This document shows positions 45,146 through 55,794 of a DNA stretch of 60,000 bases, in pieces; the first letter of the stretch is position 1; each line of letters starts with the position of its first letter. Origin of the DNA: Zygnema cylindricum (Eukaryota; Streptophyta; Zygnematophyceae; Zygnematales; Zygnemataceae); NCBI GenBank assembly GCA_037447655.1, contig JBBHKE010002794.1, positions 126,001-186,000 of the forward strand, read 5' to 3'. The position numbers and the translations under genes are program-made. The notes beneath the pieces are model-generated. The model ran no database searches. It worked only from the letters and a program-made list of their open reading frames with translations, and was not told the DNA's origin.

Positions 45146-45984
45146 TGTTGTCTTTTTGGAAAGCTTTGAGTCTCAGAGCAGCGCAGCAGCGCAGCAACTA
45201 TACATACAGCAGCGCAGCTGCTATACGGAAGAGCAACGCAGCTGCTATACAGCAGAGCTGCGCAGCAGCGCAGCACCAGAGCAGCGCAGCAGCGAAGCTG
45301 CGACACAGACAGGACAAACGCAGCTGCGGTTACTTTGGATAAGATCCGTACGGACAACGCAGCTGCTACTATCTTGGATATGATTCGGTGCAGGACACCG
45401 CAGCCGCGGGTGATGTAAATGTGATCTGGTACGGGACAACGCAGCTGCGATTGATATGAATCTAGTCAACGGACGAGATTCATAAGAGTATCACAAGTGA
45501 CTTAGCCGACAAGTATTTGTACAAACACTTAATCTAGATTCTGAGTAATATTGACTGTACAATGATAGATTGGGTTGGCACGATCAAGGACACGTAGATC
45601 TCAGTAGGTGGGTTGATTTTGGACGTACCTCTCACGTATATTGTTATCGGCGGTAGAACACCGAAAGAATAAGACTTAGGACTTAGAGCATTTTTATGTA
45701 TCCAGACTTCCAAGTAGTAAAACTGCAGACAGTTTTTGGGAAACTTCTGAGTATTATATCTTGAGTGTTGTTGGGTCAATTGTGCTGAAACTTTGGGAGT
45801 TGTCAGTGTTTATGCTACTAGATATTCAGAGAGAGTTTTGTAAGGTTTGGATGCTTGTATAAGAATTGGTGAGCACTTAAGAACAGCTGGTTGGTAGGAT
45901 TCTTGATAGCTTCTAAGAGTGTATCATGTCTACTTCTACTACTACTGCTGCTCCTCCACCTGCACCGGTGGTTGTAGAACAAGA
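45146..45984 (+). repeat. E9 5' LTR (839 bp)
   Basis: TGTTGTC... to ...GAACAAGA (the 3' copy ends GAACAACA, so the last C is mutated here). The first third is packed with GCAGC/CAGCTG palindromic motifs. The final 59 nt encode the first 19 or so residues of Gag. No antisense tRNA-like hairpin of the family A-C type was seen. Confidence 0.93.
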
Positions 45985-46884
45985 GGTTATGGGCCTGTCA
46001 TCAAGAATTCCTATCTTTTCCGGGGATAAGTATGTTTACTGGGCGGATATGGTGGAGACACATTTTGAAAATGTCAATCTTTTGGATATATTCGATGGTT
46101 CTTTGGATGAATCTGATGCGTCATGGTCTAAGAAAAATACGCAGGCTCGTTCTATTTTGAAATTTTGTATATCTGAGGACTTAGCTATGTCTCGGATAAA
46201 AATGAAAAAAGCTATTGATATCTGGAAATCCATTAAAAGTGATTATGAAAAGGCTAATGTTCAGGAAGAACTTCTATTGGCTGGAAAAATTTGGGACTAT
46301 AAGTACACTGGCGGTACAATGGCTGAATATTCTAACAAATTTCGTATTCTTGTAGATGCACATTCTTGTGCCGGTGGGGTGTTTCGTGAGTTTCAACAGG
46401 CAGCATTGCTCATGCGAGGTCTCCCTCGTAGTATGAAAGGAGCATCTGACATGCTCAAACAGAAAAAGATAAAGCTAGCTGGACTTTACAGTTAGCGATC
46501 AATAGTTTATTAGAGGAGGAAGCTACATCTAACATCCTCAATGTTGAGCAAGTAGAGGCTTTTAATTCAGAATTTGGAAAGAAAGGTCAATTTAATCAGC
46601 AAAGTAATCAGTTTACCCAATTCTGACAGTTTAATCTGGGGGGAAATAGAAAATCAAACAATGCATGTTTTTATTGTAGTGAGAGAGGTCATGGATACAA
46701 ATTCTGTCCTCAACTTAAACAAGCTAACGATTCTGGTTTATACAGGCCGGGATGGCAACAAAGTCAGTTTTACAAAAGCTTCACGAGGCCTACACCTCGT
46801 GGAAATGCACTGTTTTCAGCTTCTTCATCACTCCAAGACGAAACTCTGACATTTTCTGAGGAGGACGACACGGATCTATTCGCT
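45926..46884 (+). pseudogene. E9 gag
   Basis: Starts MSTSTTTAAPPPAPVVVEQ, a Ser/Thr/Pro/Ala-rich leader encoded by the LTR. Then V-M-G-L-S-S-R-I-P-I-F-S-G-D-K-Y-V-Y-W and a UBN2-like capsid domain (K-Y-T-G-G-T-M-A-E-Y, M-R-G-L-P). A frameshift near 46470 ends the first frame at 46495. The next frame carries L-L-E-E-E-A, a stop TGA at 46624, and the knuckle CFYCSERGHGYKFC near 46668. One indel and one substitution separate it from a continuous Gag. Confidence 0.9.
45985..45995 (+). promoter_or_regulatory. E9 primer binding site
   Basis: GGTTATGGGCC follows the LTR and is complementary to the anticodon arm of initiator tRNA-Met over 11 nt. In gag it encodes V-M-G-L. Confidence 0.8.
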
Positions 46885-49500
46885 ATGGTGGCAGCAATGG
46901 AAGGCGCAAAGGACCCTGGATGGATTATGGATACAAGAGCGTCAACGCATATGTGTTGGAACAAGGCCATCTTCAAAAATCTGAAAGCAACGCCGGAGAA
47001 AAATATTTATTATGCTTGTGGAATGAGTGTCCAAACTCGTGCAATGGGTGATGTGTCCTTGCTAGTTGATGTGGATGGAAAAGCAATTGAAAAGACTCTT
47101 CACAATGTCTTATTTGTGCCTGACTTTAAGAAAAATCTGTTTTCTACGTCGTTGGTTGAGAGTAAAGGCTTTGAAGTTAGTTTGAATAACGGTCGGCAGG
47201 TTGTTAGCAAAAACGACAAGGTTGCAGTTACACCTACTAGAGATAGTAGCAAGATGTATCGCATGGATATGGCTAATACAAAAGAAAATGATGTTTTGTA
47301 CTCCGGTGTTTTGCACTTCGATGAGTTGTGGCATAAAAGATTAGGCCATGTCAACTATGATAGTTTGAAGAAAATGGTTGTTGCTGGAAAGATAGAGGGT
47401 GTATCAATCACAGATGGGCCGGTCAAAACTTGTGATGGTTGCGCTTTAGGCAAAATCCACAGATTGCCATTTCCTATGGAGTCTGAGCATCGGTCGACGA
47501 AACTTTTACAACAAATTCATTCGGATGTCTTTGGTCCGGCGAAGGTTCCTTCTGCCGGAGGGATGAAATATATGGTCACCTTCACAGATGATTTCTCAAG
47601 GTTTACAAAAGTTTACTTCATGAAGGAGAAGAGTGAAGTGTTTGGTCACTTCAAACACTATAAAGCATGGGCTGAAAAACTTCATAATTCATCTATTTTG
47701 CAGCTCACATCGGACAATGGTGGTGAATATACATCAAAAGAGTTTGAAACCTTTTTACTCGAAGAAGGCATTAGTCATCTATTGACTGTTCCATATTCAC
47801 CGGAACAAAATGGAGTGTCGGAAAGACTGAATAGAACCCTCACGGAAAGCTCTAGATCTATGCTCGCAGATAAAAATGTGGATCCAAAATTCTGGGCTGA
47901 GGCTCAAAATTGTGCAGTTTATATTAAAAATAGGATAGGATCAAGATCGGTAGAAACAACTCCATACGAAATCAGGACAGGTAGCAAACCAAATGTTAGC
48001 CATTTCAAGGTCTTTGGTAGTCAATGCTTTATATTGGATACGTCTACAAATAGATGGAAAATGGAACCGAAGGGATTACCGGGTATTCTGTTAGGATATG
48101 ATGATCACTCGAAAGGTTATAGAGTCTTTGTGTTTGAAAGACAGAAAATAGTCGTAGCTAGAAACATCATTGTTAAGGATGAACTAGACTCCATAGATTT
48201 ATTTCACATGACAGAGCAGCAAAAGCAAAAAAAAGTACAGGAGTATGTCATCTTAGATTGCATGCAGGAAATTGTCCCGCAGATTCCACAAACTCTGGTA
48301 ATGACTCCGGAAACAGACTCTCTCCAACTTCCTCACCAACTTAGGGTCCAGACGGACCAAGATCAGTCAATACACACCGATCACAACCAGCGCAATCACG
48401 AACACACGGATCGCAACCAGCGTAATCAGCAAGACACGTATCGCAACCAGCGCAATCAGCGCAATGCGCAGCATCCGACGATCTCAGCCTCAGAATTTCC
48501 GGGGGGAAGAAGATCAAGCAGTCGCCTGCAAGCAAGCTCTCACTTTGCCTACTCGGCAGTCTTAGGGGAGCCCTTGACCATCCAAGAGGCCTTCTCAACA
48601 CCAGAGCGGAATCACTGGATCGAGGCGGAAAACGACGAAATGAAGTCGATCATGGAGGCTCAAACATGGGAGCTCGTGGACCTTCCTCCAGACCGAAAAG
48701 CGATCGGCAGCAAATGGGTATTCAAGGTGAAGTTAAATCTCGATAACACCATTGAACGCTATAAGGCCAGACTTGTGGCAAAGGGGTACAATCAAAAAGA
48801 AGGAATCGATTTTGAAGAAACATTTTCTCCGGTTGTAAGATTTCCAACAGTCAGGATTTTGCTGTCCCTAGCTGCTATAGAAGATATGGAAATCCATCAG
48901 ATGGATGTAAAAACGGCCTTTTTGCATGGAGAACTAGAAGAGACCATTTACATGCAGCAACCTGAAAAGTATGTGGAACCAGGAAAAGAGCACTTAGTAT
49001 GCAAGTTGCTAAAATCTTTGTACGGCCTAAAACAGGCCCCGAAACAGTGGAATATAAAGCTTGATGAATTCTTGACTAGTCTAGGATTTCAAAGGATAAG
49101 TTCTGATCACTCTGTCTACGTTCTAAAGGGTGAAAATGGGATAGTGTATATAGCGGTATATGTAGATGATTTGCTATTAATTAGCAAATCAATGGCTGAA
49201 ATTAACAAAATCAAAACTGTTCTAAACTCACGGTTCGAGATGAAAGACCTGGGTGAGGCAAAATATATTTTGGGTATCCAGGTAGAGAGGGACAGAAATA
49301 AGAAAATAATAAAATTGACTCAAAAAGAGGCAATTGGAAACATGTTAGATGAGTACGGAATGCGGGGGGCAAAAGGATGTTTAACTCCAATGGAGTTTCG
49401 GCAGAAGTTAGAGGGAGAAGAGACAGAACCAGGTGTCATTGTTAGCGAGTATTTAGAATCAAGGGAGAATGATCTTATGGCAATAATACCTTATAGATAG
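46885..49500 (+). pseudogene. E9 pol: protease, integrase, reverse transcriptase
   Basis: 871 open codons. Protease W-I-M-D-T-R-A-S-T-H-M (Gly of the triad replaced by Arg, so probably inactive). Integrase zinc domain W-H-K-R-L-G-H ... C-D-G-C-A-L-G-K; core Asp in H-S-D-V-F-G-P, Asp in T-S-D-N-G-G-E-Y-T-S, Glu in Q-N-G-V-S-E-R-L, spaced as required. Linker with a Gln/Asn/Arg repeat (T-D-R-N-Q-R-N, 33-bp period, 48373-48466). RT with M-D-V-K-T-A-F-L-H-G and Y-V-D-D-L-L-L-I. Ends at a TAG (49498) in Y-R-(Q)-I-V-G-S-L, a CAG-to-TAG change. Confidence 0.93.
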
Positions 49501-50145
49501 ATAGTGGGAAGCTTAATATACTTCATGAACTGTACCCGTCCTGACATTGCTGTAGCAGTCGGGGTACTGAGTAGGAGTCTAGAAAATCCGAGAAAATCTG
49601 ATCTGGATGCAGCAAAGAGAGTCTTAAGATATTTGGCAGGAACTAAAGATCTCAAACTCACTCTAGGCGGAGGAGAAGTCAAGCTGCAAACATGGAGTGA
49701 TGCAAGCTATGGCGACATGCTAAGCCGGAAATCTACCACGGGATTCGTTCTACAAGTTGGGAACGGTACTTTCTATTGGAGCAGCAAACTTCAAAAGGTG
49801 ACAGCACAGTCGACAATGGAGTCGGAATATATGGCAGCAAGCTCGGCCCTCAAAGAACTCTTATGGGTAAAATCCATGTTACAAGAACTAGGATACATGC
49901 AAGTTGTTCCGCAGGTGATCTGGTGTGATAACCAGGCTGCCATTGCCATTGCTTCTAACCCGGGTCATCACTTCAAAAGCAAGCACATGGATGTACGATT
50001 ACACTTTGTAAGAGAAAAAGTGTTCTCTAGAGTGATTAAATTATGTTACTTACCAGATGCAAAATTGATTGTTGATATGCTCACTAAAGCTCTTCCTGCT
50101 CCTAAGCTGAAGTATTCTAGGGAAGCAATGGGATTAAGTGAATAG
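49501..50145 (+). pseudogene. E9 RNase H
   Basis: Same frame as pol after the TAG. I-V-G-S-L-I-Y-F-M-N-C-T-R-P-D, then the RNase H core with all catalytic residues (W-S-D-A-S-Y-G-D, M-E-S-E-Y-M-A, C-D-N-Q-A-A-I), V-R-E-K-V and D-M-L-T-K-A-L-P. Stop TAG after G-L-S-E at 50143. Uninterrupted. Confidence 0.92.
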
Positions 50146-50231
50146 CTAATTGCTATACTGCTATGCTGCGATACTGCGCTAGTTTATCACCGCAGCTGCG
50201 CTGGTATACTGATTCTAAAGCTTTAGGGGAG

Positions 50232-51062
50232 TGTTATCTTTTTGGAAAGCTTTCAGTCTCAGAGCAGCGCAGCAGCGCAGCAACTATACAGACAGCAGCG
50301 CAGCTGCTATACGGAAGAGCAGCGTAGCTGCTATACAGCAGAGCTGCGCAACAGCAGAGCAGCGCAGCATCGAAGCTGCAACACAAACAGGACAAACGCA
50401 GCTGCGGTTACTTTGGATAAGATCCGTACGGGCAACGCAGCTGCTACTATCTTGGATATGATTCGGTGCAGGACATCGCAGCCGCGGGTGATGTAAATGT
50501 GATCCGGTACGGGACAACGCAGCTGCGATTGATATGAATCTAGTCAACGGACGAGATTCATAAGAGTATCACAAGTGACTTAGCCGACAAGTATTTGTAC
50601 AAACACTTAATCTAGATTGTGAGTAATATTGACTGTACAATGATAGATTGGGTTGGCACGATCAAGGACACGTAGATCTCAGTAGGTGGGTTGATTTTGG
50701 ACGTACCTCTGAGGTACACTGTTATCGGCGGTAGAACACCGAAAGTATAAGACTTAGGACTTAGAGCATTTTTATGTATCCAGACTTCCAAGTAGTAAAA
50801 CTGCAGACAGTTTTTGGGAAACTTCTGAGTATTATATCTTGAGTGTTGTTGGGTCAATTGTGCTGAAACTTTGGGAGTTGTTAGTGTTTATACTACTCTA
50901 TATTCTGATAGAGTTTTGTGAGGTTTGGATGCTTGTAATAGAATTGGTGAGCACTTAAGAACAGCTGGTTGGTAGGATTCTTGATAGCTTCTAAGAGTGT
51001 ATCATGTCTACTTCTACTACAACTGCTGCTCCTCCACCTGCACCGGTGGTTGTAGAACAACA
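50232..51062 (+). repeat. E9 3' LTR (831 bp)
   Basis: Matches 45146-45984. Ends AACAACA, then TTGGC. The 75 bp just inside the element (50150-50222) carry more CAGCTGCG-type motifs outside the LTR. Confidence 0.94.
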
Positions 51063-51114
51063 TTGGCTACCTCCGAATCTCTCTTCCTAGGATCGTTAAG
51101 ACTCCTACTGAGGA
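51063..51114 (-). pseudogene. E8 RT/RNase H junction, continuation after E9
   Basis: Matches 53166-53224 of E10 (reverse strand V-L-S-R-S-L-N-D-P, R-K-R-D-type). Homology ends at about 51114, where unrelated sequence begins, so E8 was truncated here. Confidence 0.8.
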
Positions 51115-52105
51115 CTTTTATCAGCGACCGTCCGATCGTCTGAATCCGACAGTATAAATAAAAAATACCTCAAAGCTCACATAAAAATATTTTTTTGTCC
51201 GAATGTTTTTCAAAATTTAGACACGACGTTTAATTCTCTATCGATTGATGTGCAACTCAACCCTGTTACTATTTTTTTTTCATTTTGCGGCCAATACAAA
51301 ATGGGTCTTAAGCTCATATTGTATGTTTTGCGTACAATAGGCATATTGTATGGGCGTACTTTCACCTACTTTTGAACTATGCTTACAAGAAAGCCAAAGC
51401 GGTCCTTTCTTTCAGTTTGTTTTGGCCTAGCGGTTGGCAGGAAGTGTTTCCGTATGTTGAATGTCGCACACAAGTGGTCGGTTGGCAGTTCTTAGCACTT
51501 GAATCGTAGAGAAATCAAAATATGCTTTGTCCTCATCGAAAAAATACCTAAATTAAAAGTCACCAAGTCACTCTCACAGCAGCAAAGGACGCAAGTACAA
51601 GATTTCTCGTATTGTTGTACCTCACTGCACCAAAAACGACAAAAAAATCCTCCATAACTATCGGGCATTAAACAAAAAAGTACAGCTATAATGAGCGATC
51701 ATCATTCCAAATCATAGTTCAAAAGTAGGCGTTTTTATGGTAGGCCTTTGGTCGGCGCCTTTATCGTAAGTTGTGTTATGGGTTTTTCATGTGATCATCT
51801 TATATCGCTAGTTTGATCAGCGACTGTCCGATCGTCCGAATCTGACGGTGTAAATAAAATTTTTTGGGTTGAATGTTTTAATTGGTCCAATTTTTGGTTA
51901 GAATGTTTTAATTGGTCCGAATCATAGTTGTTCACGGCGATTAGTGCGAAAGTACCAATCGCAACGAATTATACGTAACGAACGCATTGAACCTTTTGAA
52001 CAAATCGTTAAAAATCGTAAATGAATTTCCTTCCGTACTATTTCGTACATGAAAAAAAAAACTTATACATATAGCGCAAGTTTGCAAGTTTTTCCCGTTA
52101 AATGA
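51115..52105. other. Unassigned 1-kb stretch with short repeats
   Basis: TCAGCGACYGTCCGATCGTC occurs at about 51115 and 51819 (45-bp direct repeat). CACCTACTTTTGAACTATG at 51371 has its inverted partner at about 51714. A duplicated GAATGTTTTAATTGGTCC lies near 51880-51920. No ORF of interest. It could be a non-coding element bounded by E8 and E10 remnants. Confidence 0.5.
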
Positions 52106-52610
52106 CGGTCAAAGTGACCATTCCACGATAGTGGCAGTGATGTGTGCCGTCGGATTAAATCCGACATTAAATGTCGGCCGTCGAAACAAAATCCGATTCA
52201 TTTGTTTCGTGCGAAATGACGTCCGCACTAAACTTTAACTAGTTCTATGTTCCTTCGTTCATATTTTAGTTAATTGGTTTTAGTACCATACAATATTTTA
52301 AATTCATATCAAAACATATATATCCTAACGGAAAGACTGGTTAGAGCTAACGGCTACGCCGCGCTTTGCCGGTCGGAGGTTCGAGTCCTACCGGATTCAA
52401 CCTTTTGTTGAGAGTGACTTAAGTCACTCTTTAGTCCTGCCTATGGAGCTGAGGCAGCCATGGCTCCATCACTCTCTCTCTCCTTTAGTGACTACAACAA
52501 GTATGGGGGCAAGAGAGAAGAGATGGAGGCAGGCTTCCTGCATTTTTTCTTATCTGTTTCCGCTAATATATTAAGGCCTAGAAAATACCCAAAAACTATT
52601 TATTTCAACA
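52106..52610 (-). repeat. E10 3' LTR, right half
   Basis: Family B LTR from GACCATTCCACGAT to TATTTCAACA. The left half is absent. It carries the best tRNA-like segment of the window (52336-52402), with GGTTCGAGTCC, a perfect RNA polymerase III B-box consensus. Confidence 0.85.
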
Positions 52611-53868
52611 CTCCTATTGTTTTCTAGTCTAATTTTAACTTTTCTTTTAATCCACATTTTTCCCTACAATATTTTAACTTGGGAGAGGGCACAGGTTTGG
52701 TCATCATGTCAGCCACCATTTCTTCATCGGATTTATACACAAGATTTACAATTTTATTTTCAACCCTTACCCTCACGAAGCTCAATCTTAAATCCATATG
52801 CTTAGCCTTGAAATGATGTTTTGGATTGGCTGCAATAGCAATGGCAGGCTGATTATCACAAAAAACTTCATGCACTCCCTCTTTCATATACCCCAATTCT
52901 TGCAACAAGGATTTGACCCACATCAACTCTTTGACAGCCGAACAAGAAGCCATATACTCAGCCTCCATAGTAGACTGAGCAACCACCTTTTGTTGCTTAC
53001 TCCTCCAACAGCAAGCACCTTTCCCAACATACAACACATACCCAGAAGTGCATCTTCTCATAGGTGCATCCCTATAACTGGCATCACTTCAAGTAGTGAT
53101 ATCAGTGTGCTCCCCTCTCAAATGCAACCATAACTCTTTGGTTCATACCAAATATCTCATGACTCTCTTGGCTGCCTCCCAATCTCTCTTCTTAGGATCG
53201 TCAAGACTCCTACTGAGGACTTCTACTGCTGCCGCTATGTCCGGCCTTGTACAATTCATAAAATAAATCAAACTTCCTACGACCTGTCTATAAGGGATAG
53301 ACATCATAAACTCTCTCTCCTCTGGACTTATCTGATCATCTAAGATTATCACTCTTCCTTCTACACTCCCATCACTCACTTTTTTCAAGTCCATGGGAGT
53401 GGTGCAACTGTTAGCCTTTTCCATCTAGAATTTCTCAAGCATATTACCTATTGCTTCTTTTTGAGTAAGTCTGAAAATCCTTTTCCCCTTATCTCTCTCC
53501 ATTTGGATCCCCAAAATGTATCTTGCCTCACCTAAATCTTTCATATCAAATCTGCTTCTAAGAACTTTCTTTAGCCTATTGATCTTTTCCTAAGACTTAT
53601 TGAGCACAAGCATATCATCCACATAGATTGCAATAAAAATGACACCATTCTTATCTTCAAACATATAAATAGAATGGTCAGAGCTGATCTGGATATATCC
53701 CAGACCGGTGAGAAACCCATATAGTTTCTTATTCCACTGTCGTGGAGTTTGCTTTAATCGATATAAGGACTTTATGAGCCTGCAGACTTTGCTCTCTTCT
53801 CCTTCCTCCACGAACCCCTCGGGTTGCCTCATGAAGATTTCTTCCTCTAACTCACCATTAAGAAAGTA
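52611..53868 (-). pseudogene. E10 reverse transcriptase and RNase H fragment
   Basis: Reverse strand: R-Q-P-E-G-F-V-E-E-G, Y-R-L-K-Q-T-P-R-Q-W, I-Y-V-D-D-M-L-V-L (53832-53590); M-D-L-K-K-V-S-D-G-S, Y-R-Q-V-V-G-S-L-I-Y-F-M-N-C-T-R-P-D (53424-53143); RNase H 53061-52624 with M-E-A-E-Y-M-A-S, F-C-D-N-Q-P-A-I and D-M-M-T-K-P-V-P. At 53868, inside M-D-I-K-T-A-F-L-N-G, it is cut and joined to a family C LTR. Confidence 0.89.
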
Positions 53869-54077
53869 ATCTTAGAGCTGGTCTGTCATCACCTTTTTGT
53901 AACCTACCAACCACCTCCTTGTCTTCTTTAGAGAGCTTAGGCAGCCATGGCTCTATCTCCCTCTCCAGCCTTCAGTGACTACAATAAGTGTGGGGGCTTA
54001 GAGAGGGGAGTTAGAGACAGACTGCCTCTGCCTTTTTCTATCCTATTGTACACATAGAAAATACACAAATATGAACA
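53869..54077 (-). repeat. E11 3' LTR, terminal 0.2 kb
   Basis: Aligns with the last 190 bp or so of the E5 LTRs (AGGCAGCCATGGCTCTATCTC, TGACTACAATAAGTGTGGGG) and ends GAACA at 54077, followed by the polypurine tract complement. The rest of the LTR is missing. Confidence 0.84.
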
Positions 54078-54090
54078 CTCCCCTTATTTT

Positions 54091-54597
54091 CTAGTCTATT
54101 ACACAAAAACAAAAACACCCCCTCCCCCTTTTTCTTTTTTTTTTCCTTTTCCTTTCATAAACCTTTAAGACAATACCCTCATATTTTAAAAGGTCCATTA
54201 GATGTGCTGAAATAAACATTCCATTTTGCTGATCACACATTTTATCAAGCATCCCAATTTCCATAACTTCGAGCAAAGATTTTATCCACCTCATCACTTT
54301 TCCATCCACACACAATCGAATTTCTCTCTTGCAATCTAAACAGCCAGCCCCATCTCCAATCTGCAACATACACCCAGATGTTAACCCTTTTACAGACACA
54401 TCTTTATAAATGCCATCACTCTCTTTAGTGATGTCAAACCCATTACCCCCAAAAAATGAACTTTCCTCACTCTCTCCCATGGATTTATTTCCACTCTCAC
54501 TTTTTAAATTTATTCCAAATAAATATTTCTCCTCCCCTAATTCTTTCATTAAATATTCCTCTTCTCCCCTATCCTTTAAAACCCCTTCTAGTTTCAC
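54091..54597 (-). pseudogene. Family C RT-tail plus RNase H-like ORF (E11 copy)
   Basis: 168 codons, colinear with 18203-17520: L-M-K-E-L-G-E-E-K-Y-L-F-G-I, E-S-D-G-I-Y-K-D, G-D-G-A-G-C-L-D-C-K, K-V-M-R-W-I-K-S-L-L, M-C-D-Q-Q-N-G-M-F-I-S-A-H. It lacks the same catalytic-Glu segment as the E5 copy. Compared with E5 it has also lost the L-V-G-T...L-G-G segment around 54447-54460. It ends V-I-D-stop just before the polypurine tract, the same place as the autonomous elements. Confidence 0.78.
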
Positions 54598-55205
54598 TTT
54601 TACCCTTTCCTTGAAATCTGTTGAAGTCTCCCTTTCCGATCAGTTTTCTGTTTCCAAATTATCTAAAAAATTATCCTCATTAATTTTATCTTTTCTGTTT
54701 TCACTTATAAATCCTAGATCTGACTTTCTCATTTCTAAGTCAAACACTCCACACTCCTCCACATCCTCAAGTACACCCTCTCTCTTACTTCCCTTATACC
54801 TCTAAAAGCACACTGTTGCCTTCGTGGAATTTCTGTGTACTTTTCTCTCTTCTCCATTGTACCGATGTGAAGAAGCTCCAAGATTTCTTCATCCTCTTTC
54901 TCCTCTTCCCTTTCTGCCTCTTCATTCACATACCGACTTCTAAGTTCTTCCAAACAAAGACACTCCTCCATATAGTGACCCGGTTTCCTATAAGCGAAGC
55001 AAACCCGTTTTTTCAAAGCTCCCTTTTTTTTTTTCTCCCTCTCTTTCCACAGAAGTTTTGATAAGGTTTACCTTTGTCTTTCTTCCTCTCATCACGCTTC
55101 CGCTAGTCACCACTAGCTCTAATTGCAGTCACCTTGTCACTTCCTTGACAAAGCTCCAAAATGCTTTATCTCACAAGAATTATCCCCATGATAATGCTCC
55201 AAGTC
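54598..55205 (-). pseudogene. Family C Gag C-terminus and novel spacer (E11 copy)
   Basis: Knuckle CFAYRKPGHYMEEC (second Cys replaced by Tyr), acidic run, R-R-Q-Q-C-A-F-R-G-I-R-E. After that come about 90 residues (G-F-I-S-E-N-R-K-D-K-I-N-E-D-N-F type) that also occur in E12 (59890-60000) but have no counterpart in families A, B or D. One charged repeat lies near 55090. Truncated at 55205 after the equivalent of M-I-L-V. Confidence 0.76.
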
Positions 55206-55794
55206 CGAATGTTATCTCTCCACGTGTCGCTAGGTCATGCCATGTCTGAAAACGCCAAGGCGGCCATTCAAGAATCCCGGCTTGCACCAAAGCTGTCGAT
55301 GAAGACTGCCATTTAATTTTGACCGTCGAAAATATGTGCGCGGTATTTGTTTCGCTGTCGAAACAAATGCGCGGTATTTGTTTCGCGAAGTACCGTAAAC
55401 CGTACTATTCTAAACTGTATCTATGTACTAAGAATCTATTCGCGCCGTTAAATGAATTCGTCTATGCGTACATGTTTAAATAATTATCTAACCATATATA
55501 GTTCAGCATTGGTCTAGACTAAACGGACAAAGCTAACGGCTACAGGTAATTTGACAGACAGTAGGTACTAGAATCAATTCCTGGGTCCGTCAATTACCTT
55601 TTTGGTAAATCTACCAAATTTACCCCCCCCCCCCCACCTTGTCTTCTCTAGAGAGCTTAGGCAACCATGGCTCTATCTCCTTCTCCAGCCTTCAGTGACT
55701 ACAACAAGTGTGGGGGCTTGGAGAGGGAAGTTAGAGATAGACTGCCTCTGCCTTTTTCTATGCTATTATAGACCTAGAAAATACACAAATATCA
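55206..55794 (-). repeat. F1: family C-type LTR fragment
   Basis: 589 bp of LTR from GAATGTTATCTCTCCACG to AATACACAAATATCA, with the tRNA-like segment at 55515-55592 and the CCATGGCT...TGACTACAACAAG block. No internal sequence is attached on its right, where integrase coding sequence of the opposite strand begins. Confidence 0.83.

Larger units (their letters stand above)
45146..51062 (+). mobile_element. E9: complete family D copia element, least decayed
   Basis: LTRs 45146-45984 and 50232-51062 (about 3% different by eye), primer binding site, gag-protease-integrase-RT-RNase H, polypurine tract CTTTAGGGGAG (50221-50231). TTGGC at 45141-45145 and 51063-51067 is the target duplication inside the E8 RNase H gene. 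Lesions seen: one frameshift in gag (about 46470), TGA at 46624, TAG at 49498, and protease D-T-R in place of D-(S/T)-G. Integrase and RT motifs are intact. Confidence 0.95.

Noticed and set aside
45148-45383. Ala/Gln/Ser-rich ORFs near 45.2 and 50.3 kb
   Set aside because: Translations of the CAGC-type repeats in the E9 LTRs, mirrored in both LTRs and on both strands.
52336-52402. A genuine tRNA gene (perfect B box)
   Set aside because: Sits in an LTR at a fixed place in many copies. I cannot form a convincing acceptor stem or anticodon arm, so I call it tRNA-like only.
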